A program made the position numbers and the translations under genes. Positions 50,901 through 60,086 of a stretch of 64,000 bases of DNA are shown here, piece after piece. This stretch comes from Macrostomum hystrix. Lineage: Eukaryota; Platyhelminthes; Macrostomidae. A model generated the notes under the pieces. That model was not told where the DNA came from. It searched no databases and was given only the letters and a program-made list of their open reading frames with translations. Location of the stretch: positions 8,092,001 to 8,156,000 of the forward strand of contig CATNEN010000007.1 of the NCBI GenBank assembly GCA_950097015.1. The letters are read 5' to 3'. The first letter of the stretch is position 1; every line of letters begins with the position of its first letter.

Positions 50901-52205
50901 TCAGCGTAGAATGCGTTTCCTTGACTGTACTGGATTCCAGACACCTGCGAGTACAAAAGCACAGGTGCGGAACCATGCCAGCCCCTGTTGGCCCATTCGC
51001 ACAGGTCTTTGTGATCGGAGACCACCCAGAACCCGATGTCACCCAGGCAGCCACCGTAGACTTTGTTGATGAAGAAGGTCCGCTTCAGACCCTGGTCGCC
51101 TGCGACGGAGAAGAAGTTGAAGCCGGTCTTGCCAATCTCGTAGGGGAAAGACGACACGAGACGAGTCGGCGAAAACCAGTTCATGAGGTTGACTGTCTCC
51201 GCGTTTTTGGACACGTCGAAAGCGACCTGCGCCACAACCTGGCCGCGCTTGCGCATCTCGGCCACAATCAGCTTGTATTCGCCGATGTGCGAGCTGAGGC
51301 TGTCCAGCTGGTCCGAGCGGTAGAGACTCGGCAGCGACTTGCGAGACGGGATGACGCGCTGGCCCTTCTTAATGTAAGTGGCGTGAACGGTCTGCCCGAT
51401 GTTGCTCTTGATGGTGTACAGCAGGGCCTTGCCGTCCTCTGCAATTGCAAGGCAATGCTCAGTTGGCGGCGTGGGCAACTCAACTTTGCTATTACATGAA
51501 TTAATAACTAACAAGCTCAGACTCACCAAAATGAAAGGACTCAGCGGGCACCTCGCCAGACACACCGGAACGCCATTTGAAAATGAACTGGTGCTCGTGA
51601 ATGACGCCCACAATGGTGAACTCCAGAAAGCTGAACAGCCTCTCGCTTTGCGGATTGCTGGTGGCAAAGTAGCGCGCAATATGCGTACAAGCCTTCTTCT
51701 TGTGGCAGTAAAAGTGCAGCCAGAATTTGCCGTGCTTTCTGGCCACCGCGGCTTTGACACCGCGACACAGATGGCCACAAGCGATCCGTTGCACAAAGCG
51801 GCAGGCAATGAACTTCACGGGCAGGTTCGTCCACCGGATGCTAGCTGAGTGGGGCAGCGCGAAGTCGTTCTTGACGACCATTTCCAGACTTACGCGGTAG
51901 CGATGATGGTGTGGGTCGTGTTTAATGGCCGTGTCCTCCCCCATCACAATGCCCAACTGCGGCTCCACCACTCTGTAGCCGCGGAAGCTGTGGTACAGCA
52001 GCCTCACTCCGTTGTGCTCGTAACTGTGAGTGGCCGCTGCTGCCTCGCTAGCCGGGTCCTCCTCAGTTAAAATCTCCTCGTGGTCGGTTTCCGCTCCCTC
52101 CAGGGCTTCCAACAAGTCAAGTCCGTCCAGCTGATCGGAGTTCATTGTAGCTGCTGCTCCGGCGACGAGTAGGAGCAGCAGTCCAGCTGCTGTCAGATGT
52201 CTCAT
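47429..52205 (-). CDS. Secreted protein with five copies of an unassigned ~187-residue domain
   Basis: Ten exons: 52205-51527, 51438-50880, 50811-50762, 50694-50130, 50052-50003, 49923-49359, 49276-49227, 49145-48581, 48503-48454 and 47997-47429, about 1233 residues. Every border is GT-AG and every phase agrees. Exon 1 encodes a signal peptide (LLLLLVAGAAA), an acidic stretch, and a basic region with five Cys that I do not recognise (residues about 55-226). Then come five homologous domains, each in one large exon of 559-569 nt, separated by 16-residue Pro-rich linkers in 50-nt exons (KKLPMPHPVPYPFYRF in the first). Conserved in all copies: IKS.IG, LY.S.QLD.L or close variants, FNFFS.AGD, FIN..YGGC.GD.GFW.VSD, C.WA..GW.GSAP and GNAFYADR. 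Two invariant Cys probably pair. No membrane segment follows. An extracellular, possibly binding or adhesive, role is inference only. Confidence 0.88.
48330..48420 (-). mobile_element. SINE head in an intron of the multidomain gene
   Basis: On the minus strand, an A-box-like stretch near 48415 is followed by B box AGTTCGAATCT (48381-48371). It lies in the 456-bp intron before domain copy 5, which is longer than most of the other introns in this gene. Confidence 0.5.
48581..49145 (-). other. Domain copy 4
   Basis: 565-nt exon, acceptor CCATTTCAG, donor CTGGC|GTGAGT. It holds NWFSRKRLVSSFPYQ, FFINSVYGGCGGDIGFW and CAWANKGWHGSAPTLIYS. It is preceded by linker exon 49276-49227. Confidence 0.88.
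49359..49923 (-). other. Domain copy 3
   Basis: 565-nt exon, acceptor AAACCACAG, donor CTGAC|GTGAGT. It holds NWFSPARIVSSFPYA, FFINNIYGGCLGDVGFW and CAWANKGWRGSAPVLVYS. It is preceded by linker exon 50052-50003. Confidence 0.88.
50130..50694 (-). other. Domain copy 2
   Basis: 565-nt exon, acceptor CACCTGCAG, donor CTGAC|GTAAGA. It holds NWFTPARMVSSFPYE, FFINNVYGGCGGDVGFW and CEWANKGWRGSAPVLVYS. It is preceded by linker exon 50811-50762. Confidence 0.88.
50880..51438 (-). other. Domain copy 1
   Basis: Acceptor CAATTGCAG, donor CTGAC|GTAAGT, phases 1 and 2. It holds NWFSPTRLVSSFPYE, TFFINKVYGGCLGDIGFW and CEWANRGWHGSAPVLLYS. It is two codons shorter than copies 2-4. Confidence 0.88.
51527..52205 (-). 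other. Exon 1: signal peptide and unique N-terminal region
   Basis: The start ATG at 52205 opens with a hydrophobic signal (TAAGLLLLLVAG). An acidic segment of about 35 residues follows, then a region of about 170 residues with FIACRFVQRIACGHLC and FYCHKKKACTHIARYF. It ends SFHF before donor TTTTG|GTGAGT (phase 1). It has no similarity to the five domains that follow. Confidence 0.85.
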
Positions 52206-52688
52206 GATTATATTAGATGCATAAAGTAAATTTAAAAAATTTTTCGACGTTAAGCGATAAAGTCTTGAGTTTCAACACGAAGTTTCGAGAATTTAATTTG
52301 GCGCGACATACTGATTTCGAGGGGTGCTTTGATTTCTACCTTTAGTTTAAATTTTTCTTTTGATTAGCAAAGCAAGGCTTTTTACAAAATGTAAACGACA
52401 GACTATCAGACCATTACTACTACAAGATTTTTAATTTCGCCTCGTCAGTTCTTTGTTATTTCATTAGCATTACGTTAAAGTTTAATAAGCCGAAGATTTA
52501 TTCTCGACAATTCTAGATAAAAAAATAAGGTTTATATTCATCGTCGTTAATAACTACAAATTTAGTTGTATGTTTGTATATTTGTATAATATTTTTGTAT
52601 ATAAAGTCAAAGGTAAAATCGGTACACTAATAACTTGAAGACTACTGATAGCTGAATTTATTCGGCTATTTAATTATTTAAGATGAAA
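52206..52688. other. 5' flank of the multidomain gene
   Basis: AT-rich. It contains the likely promoter or leader for the minus-strand gene, but no motif can be named with confidence. Confidence 0.4.
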
Positions 52689-53499
52689 TCTATATCTATA
52701 AAAGTGAAAACTCTGTCTGTGTGTGTGTGTGTCTGTCTGTGTGTGTGCAACCTTTTGTCTTTATAGACGCCGAAACCGCTCAACCAAATCGCACCAACTT
52801 TGCACATACCTAAAACCACCTACGCTGAGTGCAATAGGCTACTCAAATTCCCGAAAAATCATTTCCTTCCTGCTCAAAAGTGCAAAAAACTGCTCAAAAA
52901 TCGTCAAAAAATCACTCAATTCGACATATCGTCGCCCCACTTTGTCAGATTTTCTCCAAATTTGATCCACTTACACTTTACATGTTTTCCAACAATGCTG
53001 TCAATTTTGAACATCTCTACTCAATCCAGAGCAAAGCTGCATCATCTCAAAGTGAGTCACTTTTTGTTTTCCGAGGACAGCCACCCCAACTCCCCTCCGC
53101 CACTCTGCGGGCCAAATTTTATTACAGCCACCCCCTCCCTTCCCCGGGCGCCGAAGCCCCAGACTGTACATTGTATTTCAAGCCGTGAATGTACACAGCC
53201 CAAACCCCTAGACTGTCTACTGGCCCCCAAGCAGCACTGAGACTGAGTGCGGTGAGTGCGGTGGCGTCCCAGTGCGCAGGGCTCTCCGGTCGATATTTCT
53301 CTCCAGCCAGCCTGGGATAAGAAGAAAGAGAGGCTGGCGTACAGTGCTTTGCTAAAATATACAGAGGCTTAGCCTCTCCCACTGAAGAGAAGAGAAAGAT
53401 TTTTCAACACAGGTCCCCTGTCATTCGGACTACTTCTAACTTTCGGATGCCACCTAAGAAAAGTTTTTTAAGTCGCTTCACTTTTGGTCAAGCGACCTG

Positions 53500-54135
53500 A
53501 TGGTTCGATATGCTGACGTTGACTGGCTGTCAGAGAGGGCAATTCTGTGTCCTAGAAATGATGCCGCCAACGAAATTAACTACCAACTGCTTCAGGAGTT
53601 GCCAGGTGCAGTTTTCACCTACAAGTCAATTGATACAACGTTGACTGATGACACCGCTGTGGAGTATCCTGTTGAGTTTCTGAACTCTCTAGATCCTCCT
53701 GGAACTCCATCGCACAACTTGCAGCTGAAAGTTGGGGCACCAATTATGCTCCTCCGCAACCTGAATGCGCCAAGGCTGTGTAACGGCACCAGACTGATAG
53801 TCAGGCGGCTCTTCCCACACGTGATTGAGGCCACGATAATGACTGGATCTGGCAGAGGAGAGTCTGTGTTTGTTCCCCGGATTCCAATTATCCCCACGGA
53901 CCTGCCATTTCAGTTCAAGCGACTGCAGTTCCCTGTGAGAGTGTGCTTTGCGATGACTATTAACAAGGCTCAGGGACAGTCGCTGAAGGTGGCTGGCATC
54001 AACCTGGAGACTCCTTGCTTCTCGCATGGGCAGCTTTATGTCGCCTGCTCCCGTGTTGGAACTCCAGCTGGCCTATTCATTTTCGCACCAAGGGGAAGAA
54101 CGAAGAATGTGGTGTATCCCCAGGCCTTGAGGTGA
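53500..54135 (+). pseudogene. Helitron A: C-terminal PIF1-like helicase fragment
   Basis: An open frame of 211 residues with the last helicase motifs of RepHel proteins: FAMTINKAQGQSL (motif V) and LYVACSRV (motif VI). There is no Walker A or B, since it starts after the deleted part. It cannot be an active helicase alone. Confidence 0.88.
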
Positions 54136-54287
54136 CTCGCAAGCAATTAATAGAAAAGTAGTCACGAATTGACCTTGACCTGTCTAACTCTGAACTCTGA
54201 AACAGTTTAATTTTGTTTCTTTGACATTGTTATTGTTATGCCATGGCTATTTTCCTTATGTATACGCGTGTACATGCATACTGTATA

Positions 54288-54593
54288 CAGAGGCAGATTT
54301 AGGGGGGGGGCGTGGGGGCAGTCGCCCCCCTAAATTTTAATCATGGGAATATGATGCCCCCACCAGGGGCCGCTGGCGCCCCTTTTTCAGCCGCTGGCGC
54401 CCCTTTTTCAGCCGCTGGCGCCCCTTTTTCAGCCGCTGGCGCCCCTTTTTCAGCCGCTGGCTCCCGTTTTTCAGCCGCTGGCGCCCTTTCTTGCCTCCTG
54501 GCGCCCTTTTTCGGCCGCTGGCACCCCCTCTGTGATTCTCATGGCGCTCCCCTGACAGACCGCCCCAAAACAAAATTCCTGGATCTGCCACTG
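54288..54593. mobile_element. hAT-type MITE nested in Helitron A
   Basis: Inverted ends CAGAGGCAGATTTAGG at 54288 and, on the complementary strand, CAGTGGCAGATCCAGG from 54593. ACTGTATA is duplicated at 54280-54287 and 54594-54601 (8 bp). The interior has about six units of a 21-bp GC-rich repeat, GCCGCTGGCGCCCCTTTTTC. Confidence 0.93.
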
Positions 54594-54840
54594 ACTGTAT
54601 AGAGGAGTGGCTAAGAGACATGTTTCTAAAGAAGTAATCAAGAGGGGGCTGTTTGGACAAACTTTTCACTTATTTTTTACTTAAAACGCCCTTAAACAAA
54701 CTCTTCACTTTTCATTAATGCAGTTAATAAATAAATGGTGACCTTCAGTGTCCTTCACTATAAAGTCAATACAGAGACGTGAATTGCTTACTGCTTTGCT
54801 TTAAATTTCTGCCCCAAAAACAACGGGCAAAAAAAGCTAG

Positions 54841-55231
54841 TACTTATTTAAAAATAACTTTACATTTGTACTCTACAAGTTAATTTCAAAGCAAATCAAA
54901 TAAATCAATATTTATGGTTAAAACAGAAAATTGAAATATTTTATGCAGCAAAAAGTAATTCAAGGACAATATACTAATGAAAAGATCCAGTATTTTTGTA
55001 ATTCTTACTCAGAAGGACTGAATTATGGTAATGGAGCTTTCGGTTTTAATAAACTTTTATTTAATATACCATTAGTTACTTCAGCAACTAAAAAAACTAA
55101 GAAACTAATTCTTGAAATTACAATAATCTAAATTTGTATAATCACAAATAGAAGAGATAAAAAGGCACTACATCCTTATATTTACGAAGACACACATAAT
55201 ACATACGCTCGATCGTATATATATATATATA
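54841..55231. other. Spacer between Helitrons A and B
   Basis: AT-rich spacer of 391 bp between the facing 3' ends of A and B. It ends in a (TA)n run (about 55216-55231) at which B's CTAG is inserted. A 66-codon plus frame is not called. Confidence 0.6.
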
Positions 55232-55470
55232 CTAGCTTTTTTGGCCCGTTGTTTTTTGGGGGCAGAAATTTAAAGCAAAGCAGTAAGCAATTCACGTCTC
55301 TGTATTAACTTTATAGTGAAGGTCACCATTTATTTATTTACTGCATTAATGAAAAGTGAAGAGTTTGTTTAAGGGCGTTTTAAGTAAAAAATAAGTGAAA
55401 AGTTTGTCCAAACAGCCCCCTCTTGATTACTTCTTTAGAAACATGTCTCTTAGCCACTCCTCTATACAGT

Positions 55471-55728
55471 CAGTGGCAGATCCAGGAATTTTGTTTTGGG
55501 GCGGTCTGTCAGGGGAGCGCCATGAGAATCACAGAGGGGGTGCCAGCGGCCGAAAAAGGGCGCCAGGAGCCAAGAAAGGGCGCCAGCGGCTGAAAAACGG
55601 GAGCCAGCGGCTGAAAAAGGGGCGCCAGCGGCCGAAAAGGTGGGGGGTGCATGGTGGGGGCATCTTATTCCCATGATTAAAATTTAGGGGGGCGACTGCC
55701 CCCCCGCCCCCCCCTAAATCTGCCTCTG
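55471..55728. mobile_element. hAT-type MITE nested in Helitron B
   Basis: Inverted counterpart of the MITE in A, with CAGTGGCAGATCCAGG at 55471, GCCTCTG ending at 55728 and the TATACAGT duplication at 55463-55470 and 55729-55736. It is 258 bp against 306 bp in A; the difference falls in the internal 21-bp repeat. Confidence 0.92.
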
Positions 55729-55880
55729 TATACAGTATGCATGTACACGCGTAGACATAAGGAAAATAGCCATGACATAACAATAACAATGTCAAAGAAA
55801 CAAAATTTAACTGTTTCAGAGTTCAGAGTTAGACAGGTCAAGGTCAATTCGTGACTACTTTTCTATTAATTGCTTGCGAG

Positions 55881-56582
55881 TCACTTCAAGGCCTGGGGAT
55901 ACACCACATTCTTCGTTCTTCCCCTTGGTGCGAAAATGAATAGGCCAGCTGGAGTTCCAACACGGGAGCAGGCGACATAAAGCTGCCCATGCGAGAAGCA
56001 AGGAGTCTCCAGGTTGATGCCAGCCACCTTCAGCGACTGTCCCTGAGCCTTGTTAATAGTCATCGCAAAGCACACTCTCACAGGGAACTGCAGTCGCTTG
56101 AACTGAAATGGCAGGTCCGTGGGGATAATTGGAATCCGGGGAACGAACACAGACTCTCCTCTGCCAGATCCAGTCATTATCGTGGCCTCAATCACGTGTG
56201 GGAAGAGCCGCCTGACTATCAGTCTGGTGCCGTTACACAGCCTTGGCACATTCAGGTTGCGGAGGAGCATAATTGGTGCCCCAACTTTCAGCTGCAAGTT
56301 GTGCGATGGAGTTCCAGGAGGATCTAGAGAGTTCAGAAACTCAACAGGATACTCCACAGCGGTGTCATCAGTCAACGTTGTATCAATTGACTTGTAGGTG
56401 AAAACTGCACCTGGCAACTCCTGAAGCAGTTGGTAGTTAATTTCGTTGGCGGCATCATTTCTAGGACACAGAATTGCCCTCTCTGACAGCCAGTCAACGC
56501 CAGCCTCTCTCTTTCTTCTATCCCAGGCTGGCTGGAGAGAAATATCGACCGGAGAGCCCTGCGCACTGGGACGCCACCGCAC
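55881..56582 (-). pseudogene. Helitron B: C-terminal PIF1-like helicase fragment
   Basis: Nearly identical to the fragment in A over about 210 residues, with the same FAMTINKAQGQSL and LYVACSRV motifs. The frame extends upstream through the deletion junction into the 5' block, so its first 30 or so codons are not native. Confidence 0.88.
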
Positions 56583-57150
56583 TCACCGCACTCAGTCTCA
56601 GTGCTGCTTGGGGGCCAGTAGACAGTCTAGGGGTTTGGGCTGTGTACATTCACGGCTTGAAATTCAATGTACAGTCTGGGGCTTCGGCGCCCGGGGAAGG
56701 GAGGGGGTGGCTGTAATAAAATTTGGCCCGCAGAGTGGCGGAGGGGAGTTGGGGTGGCTGTCCTCGGAAAACAAAAAGTGACTCACTTTGAGATGATGCA
56801 GCTTTGCTCTGGATTGAGTAGAGATGTTCAAAATTGACAGCATTGTTGGAAAACATGTAAAGTGTAAGTGGATCAAATTTGGAGAAAATCTGACAAAGTG
56901 GGGCGACGATATGTCGAATTGAGTGATTTTTTGACGATTTTTGAGCAGTTTTTTGCACTTTTGAGCAGGAAGGAAATGATTTTTCGGGAATTTGAGTAGC
57001 CTATTGCACTCAGCGTAGGTGGTTTTAGGTATGTGCAAAGTTTGGTGCGATTTGGTTGAGCGGTTTCGGCGTCTATAAAGACAAAAGGTTGCACACACAC
57101 AGACAGACACACACACACACAGACAGAGTTTTCACTTTTATATATATAGA

Positions 57151-59569
57151 CTAGCTTTTTTTGCCCGTTGTTTTTGGGGCAGAAATTTAAAGCAAAGCAG
57201 TAAGCAATTCACGTCTCTGTATTAACTTTATAGTGAAGGTCACCATTTATTTATTTACTGCATGAATGAAAAGTGAAGAGTTTGTTTAAGGGCGTACTGG
57301 CTCTGACAGCCAGTCAACGTCAGCATATCGAACCATCAGGTTCGGGTAAACTTTTGCCTTGAGCTCCTGCACTGACTGCACAATGGTTCCGATTGTAGCG
57401 ATCGATGACTGCCCATTCTCTGTGCTAATCTCCAGCAGACCATTGCCGATTCGCAATAGATTGGCAGAGAACTCATGAGCTGTTTCGTCTCCTTGAATTG
57501 TAGCTCTCATGTTTGTTCGTAGGTGCAACTTCACAACCGATGGCCACAGGTGAGATGATTTTAGGAAAGCATTAATCTCATCAGCAGGAGTGCCTCGCGG
57601 AATCACAGGCAGCGTCTGTCTAAAGTCTCCAGACAGCAGCAGAGTGACACCACCCATCAGTTGATTGCTATTGCGCAGGTCTTTCAAAGTTAAGTTGAGT
57701 GCTTCAAATGCCAGTTTGTGGGACATGGTACACTCATCCCAGACGATAAGCTTGCAAGCCTGAAGCACTCTGGCAGTGCCTGTGTTTTTCTTGATGTTGC
57801 ACAGCGGATTCTCCGCTCAAGACAGATCAAGCGGCAACTTCAGTGCTGAGTGGGCAGTGCGACCGCCTGGCAGCAAGGTGGCTGTAATTCCAGAGGAAGC
57901 TACAGCAATGGCAACGTCGCCTCGTTGCCTGACCTTTGCCAGAAGGAGGTTGATTAGAAATTTTTTTCCTGTGCCACCTGGAGCATCAAGAAAAACCATG
58001 CCACCAACGTTGTTGTTGACTCTGCGCAATAGCTCGCGGTACGCCTCTAGCTGCTCAGGCATGAGTCGGGGCTCATTCTCCTCTATGAACTGTCCCAGCT
58101 GCTCCTGGTCATCCAGCTCTTCCAGCAGTCCCAGTCGCTGACATGCTTCATGAAAAGTTTGGCAGGTATGGCCTTCCACCGTTCTAATGTGTCTAAATGA
58201 CGTCGGACCAATCACGGTGTGTAGCAGGTAGTAGCATTCACTGTGGTTTGGGTGCACCGTGTACTCTGGCTAATGCATCAGTCTGTCGTATTTCAGGATG
58301 GCCTGGAACTGCAGCGCCTTGAACCCGCCGCTTCCATCCTTTCGAAGAGGCGTTCCATGTGTAATAGGCAGGCACCTGGTGGTACAGCAAAGTCCTGGCA
58401 AAGGGGTCTTCAGCGCACAACTTGAAGAAAGCAGTAAGAGTAGTGTCCTGTGGCCTTTGAGCACGCTGCTGGATGTTCTCCTCCGTAAAGTATACTCTCT
58501 GACCGTTTTCCAGGTGCACACTGAGGTGCATGACAGTTGGGTGGCGTTCATGAATAGAGAATCCGAAGATTCGCCACATTGCCTCGTTAGAGCTGATACC
58601 TTCCGCTCTTGAAGCGATTGACTTCGTCAAATTCGTTTACTATGCCTCCAGGTCCCTCAATGTTGAACACTGCTTGGTCGCTACCCTTGTTCACGTACTT
58701 GCAAATGTACTTGATTGATTTAACAGAGTTGCAGTACTCAACGTTGATGTGTGGATTGAACACCTTGGACAGTAGCGGGCAGTAGGGAACGACCCATCTG
58801 TTGTCCAGATCGATCTCTTCATTCCCATGGCTGCATAGAATAATGCGAGTGGTAAAGCCGCCATCCTCACGTGATCTCCGTCGATACAGCGGATAACCGT
58901 CTTGTATTTTAGCAAAGCACTGTACGCCAGCCTCTCTCTTTCTTCTATCCCAGGCTGGCTGGAGAGAAATATTGACCAGAGAGCCCTGCGCACTGGGACG
59001 CCACCGCACTCACCGCACTCAGTCTCAGTGCTGCTTGGGGGCCAGTAGACAGTCTAGGGGTTTGGGCTGTGTACATTCACGGCTTGAAATACAATGTACA
59101 GTCTGGGGCTTCGGCGCCCGGGGAAGGGAGGGGGTGGCTGTATTAAAATTTGGCCCGCAGAGTGGCGGAGGGGAGTTGGGGTGGCTGTCCTCGGAAAACA
59201 AAAAGTGACTCACTTTGAGATGATGCAGCTTTGCTCTGGATTGAGTAGAGATGTTCAAAATTGACAGCATTGTTGGAAAACATGTAAAGTGTAAGTGGAT
59301 CAAATTTGGAGAAAATCTGACAAAGTGGGGCGACGATATGTCGAATTGAGTGATTTTTTGACGATTTTTGAGCAGTTTTTTGCACTTTTGAGCAGGAAGG
59401 AAATGATTTTTCTGGAATTTGAGTAGCCTATTGCACTCAGCGTAGGTGGTTTTAGGTATGTGCAAAGTTTGGTGCGATTTGGTTGAGCGGTTTCGGCGTC
59501 TATAAAGACAAAAGGTTGCACACAGACAGACAGACAGACAGACAGAGTTTTCACTTTTATATATATAGA
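57151..59569 (-). mobile_element. Helitron C, inserted exactly at the 5' end of B
   Basis: The 5' end TCTATATATATAAAAGTG is at 59569, preceded by A on the minus strand. The 3' end GGGCAAAAAAAGCTAG finishes at 57151. The next base is the T of B's TCTATA start, so C used the A/T junction at B's 5' end as target. C keeps parts of the Rep-to-helicase region that A and B lack but has lost the helicase C-terminus. Confidence 0.92.
57286..59009 (-). pseudogene. Helitron C: RepHel remnant (middle region and helicase core)
   Basis: In order on the minus strand: a Rep-side segment with GYPLYRRR, VVPYCPLLSKVFNPHINVE and YICKYVNKG (to about 58600); a segment with NEAMWRIFGFSIHERHP and YYTWNASS (to about 58265); then the helicase with DAPGGTGKKFLINLLL (Walker A, normal Thr replaced by Lys), IVWDECTM (Walker B) and LLLSGDFRQTLPV (motif III). 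Breaks: likely frameshifts near 58600 and 58265, an in-frame TGA near 57820, and truncation after VRYADVDWLSE by the 3' deletion. Not functional as it stands. Confidence 0.85.
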
Positions 59570-59757
59570 TAGATATATATACATACGTATATATATAATT
59601 TGTACCTTACATATACCGACAAATAATTAGTTCAATAAGTCAAACGTGTTACGCTCGTACAACCACTTCGGGTGTTGTAAGCGAGCATACAGCTAGTGCA
59701 TGTATAGCCTCCGATTTGATGTGTCTATTAATATTTATTACGTCCTAATTCATAGTA

Positions 59758-59796
<39 letters not shown>

Positions 59797-60086
59797 TATA
59801 GTATAACTATACTAGTTTATATAAGTGTTTATTACGATTTGCGATACCCTATATTCGTACGTCCATCTCTTTCCCTACAGAATATTTTTAGCTGCCCTGC
59901 TTTCGCATGCTACTTGTAGTAGCAGCCTTCTATGGACAAATTCTATAAAAAACCGTCATGTCCTGATTGGTTCGGCGAATACTCCTATGATGGAGCGATC
60001 TGAATAAATATATCCCAATTTGAGCTGCCAAAGCCTTCCTCCTTATTTCTCTGCATCCGCCACCTTCGCCAGCAGCAACTCGAGCC
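59570..60086. other. AT-rich spacer with a (TA)n microsatellite
   Basis: Contains TA-rich runs at 59572-59598 and a pure (TA)n tract at about 59760-59793. The right end is the upstream flank of the next gene. Confidence 0.6.

Larger units (their letters stand above)
52689..54840 (+). mobile_element. Helitron A, internally deleted
   Basis: The 5' end TCTATATCTATAAAAGTG is preceded by A. The 3' end GGGCAAAAAAAGCTAG has CTAG at 54837-54840 and is followed by T. These match Helitron rules (5' TC, 3' CTRR, insertion between A and T). A CTGTCTGTGTGTG microsatellite follows the 5' end. Inside are a 5' non-coding block shared with copies B and C, the C-terminal part of the helicase and a nested hAT MITE. 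The replication-initiator region and most of the helicase are missing. Confidence 0.92.
55232..57150 (-). mobile_element. Helitron B, internally deleted
   Basis: On the minus strand the 5' end is TCTATATATATAAAAGTG at 57150, and the 3' end GGGCCAAAAAAGCTAG finishes at 55232, followed by T. It is an inverted near-copy of A with the same hAT MITE. It lacks the stretch between AGGCTGGCGT and TGACTGGCTG that A keeps, and it has fewer 21-bp repeats in the MITE. Confidence 0.92.

Noticed and set aside
50876-51808. 310-codon frame running through exon 1 and domain copy 1
   Set aside because: It reads exon 1 in the wrong phase and crosses the short intron at 51439-51526. The spliced phase-consistent model explains both parts better.
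47429-52205. Fibrinogen-related or known lectin domain in the multidomain protein
   Set aside because: The Cys/Trp/Gly layout is vaguely similar, but the diagnostic fibrinogen-domain motifs are absent, so no family name is given.
57776-58141. Plus-strand frame of 121 codons over Helitron C
   Set aside because: It is the antisense shadow of the helicase core on the minus strand.
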